Assembly (NCBI RefSeq): GCF_002803605.1
Contig: NZ_PHRG01000002.1
Span: 1-64,000, forward strand
Direction of reading: 5' to 3'
DNA: 64,000 bases
From: Acinetobacter pseudolwoffii
GTDB lineage: Bacteria; Pseudomonadota; Gammaproteobacteria; Pseudomonadales; Moraxellaceae
A program made the position numbers and the translations under genes. The notes beneath the pieces are model-generated. The model worked only from the letters and a program-made list of their open reading frames with translations, ran no database searches and was not told the DNA's origin. Shown here piece after piece: positions 1-9,187 of this stretch (its first letter is position 1; each line of letters opens with the position of its first letter).

Positions 1-508
1 AACCCATATCCAGCTGTGTATTATCCATATGCTGCGTAACAGCTTGAAATACGTGTCATGGAAAGATTACAAAGCCGTCACTCAGGATTTAAAAGCCGTT
101 TATCAGTCACCTACTGAAGAGGCTGCATTGATGGCCTTGGATCAATTTGCTCAAACATGGGATGACAAGTACCCACAGATTAGCAAAAGCTGGCGTACAC
201 ACTGGAAGAATCTGAATACCTTCTTTGCTTATCCAGCCGAGATTCGCAAAGCCATCTACACTACCAACGCAATCGAGTCATTAAACAGCGTAATACGTCA
301 GGCGATCAAAAAGCGTAAAGTCTTTCCAACGGATGATTCTGTACGTAAAGTGATTTACCTGGCAATTGATGCAGCGTCTAAAAAGTGGAATATGCCTATT
401 CGCGACTGGCGTTTAGCCATGAGCCGCTTTATTATTGAATTCGGTGACCGCTTAAGCAATCACCTTTAAATTTATGAAAAGCAATTACACAAAATTATTT
501 ACAGGCTC
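1..508 (+). mobile_element. IS256-family insertion sequence, 3' end (cut by window edge)
   Basis: The right end of an IS256-family element. It contains the C-terminal transposase coding region and, after the stop codon, a terminal inverted-repeat-like end that finishes with ACAGGCTC at about 501-508. The next bases belong to the tail of an IS3-family element, so this copy apparently inserted into that older element. The left end lies outside the window. Confidence 0.75.
2..469 (+). CDS. IS256-family (Mutator-type) transposase, C-terminal part
   Basis: DDE-type transposase that catalyses cut-and-paste movement of its IS. The reading frame is open to the left edge, so the N-terminus is missing. 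The visible 155 or so residues include the family hallmark region: an IQLCIIHMLRNSLKYVSWKD-like start, then TTNAIESLNSVIRQ and a terminal W-x(6)-W stretch typical of IS256/MULE transposases. The glutamate of the DDE triad lies in the AIESLN segment, as in the family. The first ATG at 29 is internal to the protein and should not be taken as the true start. Confidence 0.85.
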   Translation, partial: THIQLCIIHMLRNSLKYVSWKDYKAVTQDLKAVYQSPTEEAALMALDQFAQTWDDKYPQISKSWRTHWKNLNTFFAYPAEIRKAIYTTNAIESLNSVIRQAIKKRKVFPTDDSVRKVIYLAIDAASKKWNMPIRDWRLAMSRFIIEFGDRLSNHL

Positions 509-1351
509 TTTTTTATTTTTAAGTTAGGCCACCTGACCTAACGGATTAATCTTATCATAGTACATTGCTTCAAACTCAAAAGGCGATACATAACCCAGTG
601 CACCGTGTACACGCTTTTTGTTGAACCAATCTACCCAATTTAATGTCGCAAGTTGTACATCTGCTAAACCTTGCCAATCTGCTTTTAAATATTCAATCAC
701 CTCTGTTTTGTATAAGCCATTCACCGTTTCAGCCAAAGCATTATCGTATGAATCACCCGTTGTACCGACTGATGCTCGTAAATTTGCAGCTTCTAAACGA
801 TTGGTATAGCGAATAGAAAGATATTGAACACCTCTATCTGAATGATGAATTACATTCTTTGGCATGCCTCGATCGTGCAATGCTTGCTCCAATGCATCGA
901 GCACCATATCTGTATTCATCCGTGTCGATACTTTCCATCCAACAATTGCTCGTGAGAACACATCAATAATAAATGCGGTGTAGACCCAGCCAGAATTGGT
1001 TTGAATATACGTAAAGTCACTGACCCATAATTGGTCAGGTCGATCAGCACTAAAATTCCGTTTCACTAAATCACCTGCCCGTTTTTGATCATCTCGGCTG
1101 CGGGTAGTTTGTTTGTTCTTACCACGCCAAACACCTTGTATATCTAGCTTTTGCATCAATCGAGCAACTGTACAACGTGCAATAACATAACCCTCACGTT
1201 TCAATTGTTGCCAAACTTTACGTACACCATATCGACCTGAACTTTCTTTCCAAATACGTTTGATTTGCTCTGCATGATGTAAATCATGCAGAGCACGTTT
1301 CGCTCGATGTTCTGGGTTATCAACGAGATCTAAAGCCCGATAATAGGTCGA
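509..1351 (-). mobile_element. Truncated IS3-family element (3' portion)
   Basis: Carries most of orfB of an IS3-family element on the minus strand. Its terminal repeat after the orfB stop is gone, replaced by the IS256 end at about 508. Its 5' part (orfA and the beginning of orfB) stops at about 1351, next to the terminator of the sulfotransferase gene. The last 50 bases of its orfB recur, in the opposite orientation, near 13,885-13,935. Confidence 0.75.
524..1351 (-). pseudogene. IS3-family OrfB transposase (DDE integrase), 5'-truncated
   Basis: Retroviral-integrase-like transposase subunit. The frame is open from a stop at about 1379 down to 524; the IS-derived part begins near 1350 with STYYRALDLVDNPEHRAKR. 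Family-typical segments follow: an HTH_21-like region (SGRYGVRKVWQQL), the first Asp in SDFTYIQ, the second Asp in HHSDRGVQY and the Glu in NALAETVNGLYK. The TTG at 1202-1204 is only an internal codon. The normal OrfB start and OrfA are missing, so the copy is inactive. Confidence 0.8.
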
Positions 1352-1380
1352 AAAGGAAGAGTAACTACTCTTCCTTTTTT
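1352..1380. terminator. Rho-independent terminator behind the sulfotransferase gene
   Basis: A perfect 12-bp stem (1352-1363 with 1366-1377) with a 2-base loop is flanked by T-runs or A-runs on both sides. It can terminate the minus-strand gene at 1419-2738. Confidence 0.75.
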
Positions 1381-1418
1381 AATTTCACAAAGTTTAATAT
1401 TTTATAAGCTTTAGATTA

Positions 1419-2738
1419 TCAATTGACTTTAAATTTTGCCAAGTCTGGAGTTTTGACTGCAACTTCACTCTTTTGTGTATTAGCTGGTACCCAATTATAT
1501 GGTACTGGTGTTGCACGGTATAAATTATTCCCGCCAAGACCATTCGTTTTTGTTTCAGAGAAATGTGGCGATACATATTCCCATACAATTTCACCCGCTT
1601 TAGTCACCTGGAATACACGACCAGTTTGGCCTTCTGTAATCACTGTGTTTCCGTTAGGTAAACGACGTGCCAAGCTTGTGAAAGCACTAAAGAATGAACT
1701 ACCTGGGCGATATTCCCATACAATTTCTTTAGTCGATGGGTCAATTTCAACTACACGTGAAGAACCTGTCGAAATTTGAAAAGAAACAGCCGGATAACCT
1801 GAACCACCTTGGTTATCAAATACTAGGATATTGCCTTCGCCTGGTAAGCCTTTAGGAATAATCTTCGCATCATGTAAACCACTTAATTGATCCACTGGAC
1901 GAGGTTTTTGGTCTCCTGCTACAAATGGGTTTTTAAGTTCAGCTGATGGGTAGTTCGGTCCAAGTGTCCAAACAACTTTACGCGTTTTTTTATCAATGAT
2001 CGCAATAAAGTTTGCTTGACGAGAATCAACAATAATATTGTCTGGGTTGAAACGTTGATCACCTGCGTCAAACCACTTGTTTGGACCTAATGTACGTGCA
2101 TTGTTAAAGTGTAAATAGTCCGCAAGATTTGAGTTTTTCACCAATTCAACTTGCTCTGGTGTAAACCCTAGGTCATTTAAATGATCTGAAGCTAACCATT
2201 CCCAAACAATTTTGCCTTTTGGTGTTACTTCATAAATGACATCATCAATTGTACTATCAAGTTTAAAGCCTTTAATTTTATGAATACGGTTGGCAAGTAC
2301 TAGCGTATTCCCATTCTTTAAACGCTCAATTTCGTGATGTTGATGCGCATGACCTGCGGTTTTTTCACCTTCCCATTTCCAAACGATGTTACCTTTCCAA
2401 TCCAGCTCACCAATAGCATGGTTATTTACCCCATTACCAAATGATTTGTTGTTTGTATCTTTACGGTCTTCTAATTGAACCAGTACATGCCCTAACTTGC
2501 CTTTGTTTACAGCAGGATCAATAACTTCCGTTGGAAAACCTTTATAAGGCCAGCTATTTACTACATTACCGTTCATGTCAATTAGATAACTATTTTTATC
2601 TGGGCTTGAATAAACTGTATAGTGATTCCATGCCTTTTCAGGTTTATAAATTGTCACACCTGTTGGATAAACTGAGGGTGCAGCTACAGCATGAGCTGCA
2701 GTCAATAGACCTAAAGCTAATAAGCTTAGTTTTTTCAT
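1419..2738 (-). CDS. Periplasmic aryl-sulfate sulfotransferase (ASST family)
   Basis: Predicted to move sulfuryl groups between phenolic sulfate esters and phenols without PAPS, in the periplasm. The 439-aa product starts with a clear Sec signal peptide (MKKLSLLALGLLTAAHAVAA). The rest shows repeated beta-propeller-like units with the family's G-x-I-V-W-x-W/Y pattern (GNIVWKWEG, GKIVWEWLA, KEIVWEYRP, GEIVWEYVS). Histidine-rich spots such as HAHQHHEI and GLHDAKI fit the conserved His positions of arylsulfotransferases. It is last in the block with the TonB receptor at 2754, 15 bp downstream of it, and is followed by a strong terminator. In a sulfur-scavenging locus it would process imported organosulfates. 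Family assignment is good; substrate unknown. Confidence 0.8.
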   Translation of the reverse strand: MKKLSLLALGLLTAAHAVAAPSVYPTGVTIYKPEKAWNHYTVYSSPDKNSYLIDMNGNVVNSWPYKGFPTEVIDPAVNKGKLGHVLVQLEDRKDTNNKSFGNGVNNHAIGELDWKGNIVWKWEGEKTAGHAHQHHEIERLKNGNTLVLANRIHKIKGFKLDSTIDDVIYEVTPKGKIVWEWLASDHLNDLGFTPEQVELVKNSNLADYLHFNNARTLGPNKWFDAGDQRFNPDNIIVDSRQANFIAIIDKKTRKVVWTLGPNYPSAELKNPFVAGDQKPRPVDQLSGLHDAKIIPKGLPGEGNILVFDNQGGSGYPAVSFQISTGSSRVVEIDPSTKEIVWEYRPGSSFFSAFTSLARRLPNGNTVITEGQTGRVFQVTKAGEIVWEYVSPHFSETKTNGLGGNNLYRATPVPYNWVPANTQKSEVAVKTPDLAKFKVN

Positions 2739-2753
2739 TTTTTGCTCTTTCCT

Positions 2754-5039
2754 TTAAAAATCAAATTTAATGTTTAAATTAAGTGTTCTTGGCGCACCAA
2801 CTACTACACCATCATTAGTGGCAATCCAATATTCTTTATCGAAGATATTATTTAGCTCAGCACGGTAAGTAAGCTGATGATCACCCCATGAAGTTTTATA
2901 GCTTGTGCCTAGACTTAGCAGCTCATAAGAAGGCGCTTTTAAATCGTTAGCCGTATTTAAGTATTGGCTTCCGATATAATTAAAATTACCGTGTACTTTT
3001 AATCCTTCTATAGCTGCAACATCATAAGCAGCGCCTAAATTGCCTTGGAATTTAGCAACTGCTGATGGCTCATTCCCCAGGACCGCTGGCTGACCTTTTT
3101 TATATTCAGCATCAATAAAGCTACTACTTGCAGATAATGTTAGGTCCTTAACTGGCTTATAAGTTCCTGCAAATTCAATCCCGTCATATCTGACTAAGCC
3201 ATCATCACTATAGTAATTTTGTGCAGTTGCATAACCTTGACCTTTCTCTATACGGAAAATAGCTGAGCTAACTCCCCAAGTGTTATTTTCAGTTTTAACA
3301 CCAAGTTCATATTGTTTACTGGTAATTGGACTTAACTGATCATTGGCATTGACATATGTATTACCAACCGTACCGCCATCTTCTAATGCTTCTACATAGC
3401 TACCATAGAAAGTAGTATTTTTATTTGGGGTATAAAGTAATGCGGCTGTTGGTGTAAGTGGCTTTTCACGATAGCGATTACGTAATTTTCCAGACACAAA
3501 ATAGTTGTTGTTCTCATAATCGAATTTACGCAAACCAAGTAATAATGACCATTGATCATTAAAACTTAATTTATCGCTAATATAGGCAGAACGTGTTTCC
3601 CAATCAGAGATTTTGAAAAACTTTCGTGGAGAATAACCACCATAAGCTAAGTCCAATGAATTCTGATAGAGATTTCCTTGTGGGTAGGGTCCTGTACCTG
3701 GATAAAGATGGTTTTGACCACCCGTACTGGTATCTGGATTTAAAGCAGGATTACCAATATTCAAGTCACGAGTTTGAGTTTGTCTATCTACGCCAAAGAT
3801 GAGTTTATGTTTTAGCCATCCTGTTTCGAGATCACCAGATAAGCGCAGTTGAATTGAATCGAACTCGAGGGTTGGCATATACAACTGTCGTATCGCTACA
3901 CCATAATCACCTTGAATATTTCTGAGATACAGGTTTTCATCACGTGTATCAATTTGCTTATAAGTATGTGAATAACTTGCATCTACATTCCAATTTTCAT
4001 TGAGATCCCACGAAATACCTGTAGACGCAGCCCATACTTTTGAATCGTAATATGGCAGTCCATCATAGGCGGTCAAATCTTTTCTACCACTAATTGGACT
4101 TGGTAGCTCATTACCTACATATGCATTTGCACCAGTGCGTGTCACAATAATGGAATTAATGCCACCATCCAGCTTTCGCTCCTGGTACAAACCATTCGCA
4201 CGCAGTTTTACATTAGGAGTAATTTCTACATCTAATCCTAAAGAAAGAGCCTGACGCTCGATGTCTGTTCCATTATAGGTTTCACCTTCTTCATTAATGA
4301 CATTAAAGCGATAACCATATCGATCTTCTTCACCAAAACGACCGCCAACATCAACATGTTGACTGAAAATACTGTCTGAGCTATAGCCTACTGATGCCGA
4401 TAAAGTTTGAGTTGCAGTCGGTTTCTTTGTGACATAGTTAATTAGCCCACCGGGAGAGCCTATACCGTACATAAACCCTGTTGAACCTTTTAACAATTGC
4501 ACTTCATCAAATAGCTCTAATGGTAGTTCTACCCCATACATTTGAAATGGGTGACCATCAATTTTGAAGCCATTTGTAAAATCAAGCTGAAGGCCACGAA
4601 CTGACACTGCATGTGAGTTAATGCTATAAGTTGAACCTTTTGTTTCTACCCCAGCTTCTGATTCAAATAGTTTTGCAAGAGACTTGGCTTGATTTTCTTC
4701 TATCGCTTTGCTGTCTACACGTTTAATCGAAAATGGAGTTTCTAGTTCACTAACTGTGCCCAAAGTTCCTGCCTGAACCTTTTTCTCAGCTTTAGCTTTT
4801 GGTTTAGGTTTTGCCTTCGCAATAACTTTATTCAATTTCACTACATCTTCTGCAGCAGGATTTTCTTGAGTATCCGCTGCATATATTTGAGATGTAGAAA
4901 CCCCAGCGATTAAGCTCACTAAAATACATTGGCTTAAATAATTTAATCGAATTCCTGATGAATTTTTTTGTTTTAAATCCACCAAGACAGATTTTTCTTT
5001 TAACACAATATGGCTCCATAACCATTTAACTGGAACCAT
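2754..5039 (-). CDS. TonB-dependent outer-membrane receptor (siderophore-receptor fold)
   Basis: 761-aa TonB-gated beta-barrel. An N-terminal stretch with a signal-like segment (about residues 33-54, ending near QIYAAD) leads into a Lys/Ala/Pro-rich linker. A plug domain follows (VDSKAIEENQAKSLAKLFE, then VSVRGLQLDF and KGSTGFMYGIGSPGGLINYVTKKP). The barrel ends in the expected terminal Phe (LNLNIKFDF). By family it would be called a siderophore receptor. Its position between a sulfotransferase and a sulfonate/sulfate-ester-type binding protein instead suggests uptake of organosulfates, as described for TonB receptors in Pseudomonas sulfate-ester loci; that is inference. The annotated ATG gives an unusually long leader and has no obvious ribosome binding site, so a GTG or TTG near 4990 is possible. 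Confidence 0.8.
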   Translation of the reverse strand: MVPVKWLWSHIVLKEKSVLVDLKQKNSSGIRLNYLSQCILVSLIAGVSTSQIYAADTQENPAAEDVVKLNKVIAKAKPKPKAKAEKKVQAGTLGTVSELETPFSIKRVDSKAIEENQAKSLAKLFESEAGVETKGSTYSINSHAVSVRGLQLDFTNGFKIDGHPFQMYGVELPLELFDEVQLLKGSTGFMYGIGSPGGLINYVTKKPTATQTLSASVGYSSDSIFSQHVDVGGRFGEEDRYGYRFNVINEEGETYNGTDIERQALSLGLDVEITPNVKLRANGLYQERKLDGGINSIIVTRTGANAYVGNELPSPISGRKDLTAYDGLPYYDSKVWAASTGISWDLNENWNVDASYSHTYKQIDTRDENLYLRNIQGDYGVAIRQLYMPTLEFDSIQLRLSGDLETGWLKHKLIFGVDRQTQTRDLNIGNPALNPDTSTGGQNHLYPGTGPYPQGNLYQNSLDLAYGGYSPRKFFKISDWETRSAYISDKLSFNDQWSLLLGLRKFDYENNNYFVSGKLRNRYREKPLTPTAALLYTPNKNTTFYGSYVEALEDGGTVGNTYVNANDQLSPITSKQYELGVKTENNTWGVSSAIFRIEKGQGYATAQNYYSDDGLVRYDGIEFAGTYKPVKDLTLSASSSFIDAEYKKGQPAVLGNEPSAVAKFQGNLGAAYDVAAIEGLKVHGNFNYIGSQYLNTANDLKAPSYELLSLGTSYKTSWGDHQLTYRAELNNIFDKEYWIATNDGVVVGAPRTLNLNIKFDF

Positions 5040-5126
5040 ATTATTTTTTGATAAACTATTATTCTGTTTTAATTATGACACTTATAAGCATTTATCAATA
5101 TTTATATATTCAAAATATTAATATTA

Positions 5127-6203
5127 TCACCGATTAAGAGATTTCTTAATTAACTGATCATCAACCCACTCTTCAATATTAATATTTTTTTGAATTAATT
5201 TTGCATCAAGGGCTTCTTCAATACCAGTTTTTAAATGTGCTTTAAAATATGGATCAAGGTCAGGACTATAAATATCTTTTAAAGCAAGGTTTTTAATATT
5301 TTCTTCATAAAGATCCTTTGGAAAACCTGCATTATTCGTAACTTGATTAACTGTTTGTTCTCGGTTTTCCTCTTTAGCTATCCATTGATATGAGTCAACC
5401 AAAATGTCACTAAACTTTTGTGCCAAAGCAGGATTTTCTTGTAAAAATGCTGTGCGTGCAATAAATACGGACTGCATCGTACCGCTACCATCCTTATTGG
5501 TATGTGTACTCAGGGGAACTTCTGCTAATCCTTTTTTCTTTAATGCCAATACAGGTATAAGCCCCCATGTTGCATCAATTTTCTTTGCAGCTAAGGCTGC
5601 ATTTGCTGCAGACGTATCCAAATTCACAATTCTAAAATCTTCTGGACGATATCCCTGGCTTTTCAAGAATTTATTGAAAGACAGTTGATAAGCAGTACCC
5701 TGCCACACCCCGATCTGTTTGCCTTTTAACTTTTCTAAAGAGTCATATCCCTTATTCGGCAATACCCCTAAATAAGAAGGATTATTTCTACCTGTAGCTG
5801 CAATAATTTTTGTATCTAAACCATTAGATTTACCTATAATTGCTGCTAGATCACCTAAATATGCAATATCAATTTGTTTATTCGCTAAGGCTTCGTTAAT
5901 TGCAGGACCAGCTCCTTTGAAAAAATTCCACTCAACTTTAATATTTTCTTTAGAAAATTCTTTTTCTAAAATTTTATTTAAATAAACATGATCAACCAAA
6001 GCATTCGCAGTACTATTATTTTTACTAGCACTTAAATCAGGAGATGCTATTCGAATAACATGAGCAGCGTCCTGATTTTCAGTGAAAGTTTGATTTTTTT
6101 TATCAAATGATTCTGGTTTAAAATAAAAAAAGACAGCTAATAGCACTATAAATAATGGAAATACCCAAAAACTAGTGTGTTTCTTTGACGTTAACATATC
6201 CAA
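5127..6203 (-). CDS. ABC transporter substrate-binding protein, sulfonate/sulfate-ester type (SsuA/AtsR-like)
   Basis: 358-aa periplasmic binding protein of the NMT1/THI5-like superfamily. A hydrophobic N-terminal segment (FWVFPLFIVLLAVFFYF, about residues 12-28) has no lipobox Cys, so it is a signal anchor or an unusual signal peptide. The core has hallmark stretches for this group: INEALANKQIDIAYLGD, then LKGKQIGVWQGTAYQ and LAAKKIDATWGLIPVLA. The TTG at 6201-6203 sits 5 bases after AGAGGA and is the likelier start; an ATG lies two codons inside. It precedes the receptor gene on the same strand (87-bp gap) and presumably feeds the ATPase/permease pair at 9.2-11.6 kb. Substrate is inferred from context. 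Confidence 0.8.
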   Translation of the reverse strand: MDMLTSKKHTSFWVFPLFIVLLAVFFYFKPESFDKKNQTFTENQDAAHVIRIASPDLSASKNNSTANALVDHVYLNKILEKEFSKENIKVEWNFFKGAGPAINEALANKQIDIAYLGDLAAIIGKSNGLDTKIIAATGRNNPSYLGVLPNKGYDSLEKLKGKQIGVWQGTAYQLSFNKFLKSQGYRPEDFRIVNLDTSAANAALAAKKIDATWGLIPVLALKKKGLAEVPLSTHTNKDGSGTMQSVFIARTAFLQENPALAQKFSDILVDSYQWIAKEENREQTVNQVTNNAGFPKDLYEENIKNLALKDIYSPDLDPYFKAHLKTGIEEALDAKLIQKNINIEEWVDDQLIKKSLNR

Positions 6204-6410
6204 TTATATCCTCTTTGAATATGTCCTATTTTCTGAATTAAAAAAAACAAATCTGTCCTAATTAACACAATAAGAAGAATAATTAACGAATTGTTTATCT
6301 ATAAATTTCATATACTTTTTTTGTAAATAGCTTATCTTTTGAAAGAATTGATCATTGTATTTATTAAATTTATATTAATCATCCTCCCTTTATAACAAAA
6401 TTGAATATCC
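6204..6410. promoter_or_regulatory. Divergent promoter region between binding protein and Crp-type regulator
   Basis: A very AT-rich 207-bp spacer between two divergent genes, the usual place for both promoters and for the regulator's own operator. Several A/T tracts and TATAAT-like hexamers are visible (for example around 6390), but no single operator palindrome stands out by eye. Confidence 0.4.
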
Positions 6411-7193
6411 ATGCTAAATTCAACAAATCCAATTAACCTATATCGAAACAATGCATTAATTCATGTTAAGCATATTTCACAACAGAGAACTCATTTAAAT
6501 AATGTACGTAGAATATTGGAAAATTATGATTTCATCCAATATTTAAATGAAACTGACCAAAAATTCCTACTTCAAAATCTGAAAATTCATCGCTATTTTC
6601 ATCAACAAGTGATTTACCAGCAAAACTACTTAAGTACAGATATTAATATCATTTTAAGTGGTGCAATCAAGTTAGGATGGAACACTTCCCAAGGTAATTA
6701 TCACACAGTTATGTTCATGCCTTCCGGTACATTGATTAATATTGTTCCTGTCTTATCTGGACAACCTTTGATTTATGAACATATTGCCCAAAATGAAACA
6801 GTAATTGCCAATATTCCTGGGGCTATTTTTTCAGAAATTTTACAACGTAATGCAAAAGCACAATTTTCTATTTTAAAACTGGTCTGTAATCGAACCCAAA
6901 ACAAACGTGCTAATGAGATTTTTGATACAACTCAAAGCTTGCTGACTCGCTTAGCAAAAGAATTACTTTTCCTTGCCAATTACCATACTGATGATTCCAT
7001 TATAAAGCTCAGCCAAGCTAGCTTTGCTGAACTATTAGGAACAACGCGGCAAAAAATCAATAAAGAATTCTCTTATTTAGTTGAAATAAAAGTAATCGAA
7101 GTAAATTACAATCGAACCGAAATTCTAGATTATGACACTTTAAAGCAGCTTGCCTCAGCCACTGATCAAGTGCCAACCACAGATTTTTTTTAA
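6411..7193 (+). CDS. Crp/Fnr-family transcriptional regulator
   Basis: 260-aa protein with an N-terminal cNMP-binding-like beta-roll (about residues 60-150, including VIYQQNYLSTDINIILSGAI and MFMPSGTLINIVPVLSGQP) and a C-terminal winged helix-turn-helix (LSQASFAELLGTTRQKINKE, about 205-225). The effector pocket lacks the RxS/T signature of cAMP-binding Crp, and no Fnr cysteine cluster is seen, so the signal is unknown. It is divergent from the binding-protein gene and inside a sulfate-ester locus, so local control of that locus is the natural inference. Its low-GC, Asn-rich composition matches its neighbours. Confidence 0.8.
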   Translation: MLNSTNPINLYRNNALIHVKHISQQRTHLNNVRRILENYDFIQYLNETDQKFLLQNLKIHRYFHQQVIYQQNYLSTDINIILSGAIKLGWNTSQGNYHTVMFMPSGTLINIVPVLSGQPLIYEHIAQNETVIANIPGAIFSEILQRNAKAQFSILKLVCNRTQNKRANEIFDTTQSLLTRLAKELLFLANYHTDDSIIKLSQASFAELLGTTRQKINKEFSYLVEIKVIEVNYNRTEILDYDTLKQLASATDQVPTTDFF

Positions 7194-7229
7194 TTCCTCA
7201 TTATATTTAATAATGAGGAATTAACTTTT
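7190..7229. terminator. Bidirectional terminator between converging genes
   Basis: A perfect 14-bp stem (7190-7203 with 7211-7224) lies between the stop of the Crp-type gene and the stop of exbD. T-rich sequence follows on the plus strand and the run of Ts before the stem serves the minus strand. Confidence 0.8.
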
Positions 7230-7633
7230 TACTGGGGTAAGGTAACGACTGAAAGTTTATCAACCCCTACCCGTTCAATACTTGCTAATAACTTGGCAAT
7301 TACCCCATAAGCCACTGTTTCATCTGCATTCAAATTGACTATCAGATCATCCTGAGATTTTTTCACTTGGCTTAACTCTTGTTCAAATTGTTCAACTTGA
7401 ACCTGTTTTTGATCAATATACACAGCGCCATCTTCTTTTACACTAATCACTGTGGCTTTATTCTGTGATGTAGCCTGCGTTGGTGCTGCTTTAGGTAAAT
7501 TTACTTTCACAGTATTTGTTAATAATGGTGCTGTGACAATAAATACAATCAATAGTACAAGCATCACATCAACCAGTGGAGTGATATTAATTTCACTCAC
7601 TACATCATCATTTTCAGAGGTTGAAATCGCCAT
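7229..7633 (-). CDS. exbD: ExbD-type biopolymer transport protein
   Basis: 134-aa inner-membrane subunit of the proton-driven ExbB-ExbD-TonB energy transducer. It has the short cytoplasmic N-terminus with INITPLVDVMLVLLIVFIV, whose Asp in the membrane helix (residues about 18-42) is the conserved proton-coupling residue. A periplasmic domain follows (VSVKEDGAVYIDQKQV). The start overlaps the exbB stop by one base (TAATG), which indicates translational coupling. It is last in the operon and stops just before the bidirectional terminator. Confidence 0.9.
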   Translation of the reverse strand: MAISTSENDDVVSEINITPLVDVMLVLLIVFIVTAPLLTNTVKVNLPKAAPTQATSQNKATVISVKEDGAVYIDQKQVQVEQFEQELSQVKKSQDDLIVNLNADETVAYGVIAKLLASIERVGVDKLSVVTLPQ

Positions 7634-8352
7634 TATGCTAGAGCCTCCTGATTTTCATTACGTACTGCCGTACTTTGCTGGGCTATTATTGTATTTAGGA
7701 CTGGTAGCTGAAAGCCGCGCTTCTGGTTTAAACTGACAAAATCGGTAGCAAAATCATCTAGATCAGCACCAATTCCTTTTACTGAACGAACAAAATAGTT
7801 ATAAGCCAAAACTGCCGGAACTGCGACAGCAATACCAATCCCTGTAGCAATCAAAGCATCCCCAATTGGCCCAGCAACAATATCCATACTCGCACTGCCA
7901 GAAGCTGCAATCGCTTGAAGAGCATGGATAATCCCAAATACAGTACCAAATAAACCAATAAATGGAGCGTTGTTACCAATAGATGCTAAAACAGCAGAAC
8001 CTTGTTCTAGTTGACGGCGTTCCGCTAAGATTTGCTTACGCAAATGGCGTTCTAATAAATCTTGACGGCTCCAGCTTTGCTGTAAATCTTGATGAGTCTT
8101 ATTGTCCGCTGCTGCGAGAGTTTGGAAACCTGCTTGAGCAATACGGGCAGCTGGTCCTTGTGCTTGCTCTGACTGCTGAATTGCATTGTTAATATCTTTT
8201 GCTTTCCAGAATTGCTCTACAAATGCAGTGATTTGACGTTTTGCTTTTTGGGCTTTAACAGCTTTTACAACAATAAGCCCCCATGTAATTACAGATAATA
8301 AAACAAGTAACCAAATGGTTGCATCATGAATCAGGCTATTTAAATCGCTCAT
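7633..8352 (-). CDS. exbB: ExbB/MotA-TolQ-ExbB proton channel protein
   Basis: 239-aa inner-membrane partner of ExbD. Three membrane helices are visible: residues about 10-30 (TIWLLVLLSVITWGLIVV), about 130-150 in the block NNAPFIGLFGTVFGIIHAL, and about 165-195 (GDALIATGIGIAVAVPAVLAYNYF). The GLFGTVFG and GIGIAVAVPA motifs are diagnostic for the MotA/TolQ/ExbB family. It lies between tonB and exbD in one operon. A dedicated set beside a TonB receptor gene suggests it energises that receptor. Confidence 0.9.
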   Translation of the reverse strand: MSDLNSLIHDATIWLLVLLSVITWGLIVVKAVKAQKAKRQITAFVEQFWKAKDINNAIQQSEQAQGPAARIAQAGFQTLAAADNKTHQDLQQSWSRQDLLERHLRKQILAERRQLEQGSAVLASIGNNAPFIGLFGTVFGIIHALQAIAASGSASMDIVAGPIGDALIATGIGIAVAVPAVLAYNYFVRSVKGIGADLDDFATDFVSLNQKRGFQLPVLNTIIAQQSTAVRNENQEALA

Positions 8353-8388
8353 ACGATATTCCTTAATATTTAATATAAATGAAAAAAT

Positions 8389-9177
8389 TTATTCTGGTAG
8401 CTGGAAGCCAATTGGGACTTCAACCCAACCCTCTACAGCTTGATTACCCTGTTTAGCAGGTGAGAATTTCCAACGTTTTACGGTTTTAACTGCTGTGTCA
8501 TCCAATAATTTTTTGCCACTACTTCGTTGTACATTCACAACTATAGGCTGACCTTCTGGAGAAACTTTTACTCGTAAAATAACTTCCCCTTCCCAGCCTC
8601 TTTCCAACGCGACTTCAGGATATTCTGGTGCTGGATTACTGAGATACCCGGCATACCCTTTTGCCGGTATTACAGGTACTTCTTGAACTTTCGCTACTGG
8701 CTCTGGCACAGGTGCAGGCTCTGGCGGTAGTACAGATTTAACCTCCTGCTGCGGCTGCACAGGTTTAGAATCCACAGGCTTGATCTGTGGCTGAACCGGT
8801 TGCTGAGCCTGTACAGGCTGTTGTACTGGTGGTGGTTCATTCGGTGTTGGTTGCTCTGTTATAGGAGGAATTTCAGGAGGTTGAATTTCCTCAATTTGAG
8901 GCAACGCTTCAGGTTGAATAATTTCCATAACCACCGGTTCAGGCTGTGATAACTCTAACTCAGGAGTTGGTAGATGTTCTGCTAGCCAGAATAGGCCCAA
9001 GTGCACTCCGGCAACTGCTAAAATTGTCCCTGCTTGTTTCCATTTCTTTTGTTGGGCAGAATTCTGTATCTGAACCGGTTGAATAACAGGCGTATACTGT
9101 TGTATAGAATATAGGCCCGTATTGGAAGTATTCTGTGCTTGTGCTAATTGGGCACGGACTTGGGTGATAATACTCAT
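8389..9177 (-). CDS. tonB: TonB energy transducer
   Basis: Transmits proton motive force from ExbB/ExbD to outer-membrane receptors. The ATG at 9175-9177 is preferred over the upstream start at 9204 because GAGGAAATAGAA precedes it; this gives 262 aa. Order of parts: short cytoplasmic N-terminus, one membrane helix (about residues 47-65, ILAVAGVHLGLFWLAEHL), a long Pro/Gln/Glu-rich periplasmic spacer (about 75-180), and a C-terminal TonB domain (PAPEYPEVALERGWEGEVIL to the end). The gene follows the ABC ATPase by 11 bp and leads into exbB. Confidence 0.88.
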   Translation of the reverse strand: MSIITQVRAQLAQAQNTSNTGLYSIQQYTPVIQPVQIQNSAQQKKWKQAGTILAVAGVHLGLFWLAEHLPTPELELSQPEPVVMEIIQPEALPQIEEIQPPEIPPITEQPTPNEPPPVQQPVQAQQPVQPQIKPVDSKPVQPQQEVKSVLPPEPAPVPEPVAKVQEVPVIPAKGYAGYLSNPAPEYPEVALERGWEGEVILRVKVSPEGQPIVVNVQRSSGKKLLDDTAVKTVKRWKFSPAKQGNQAVEGWVEVPIGFQLPE

Positions 9178-9187
9178 TTCTATTTCC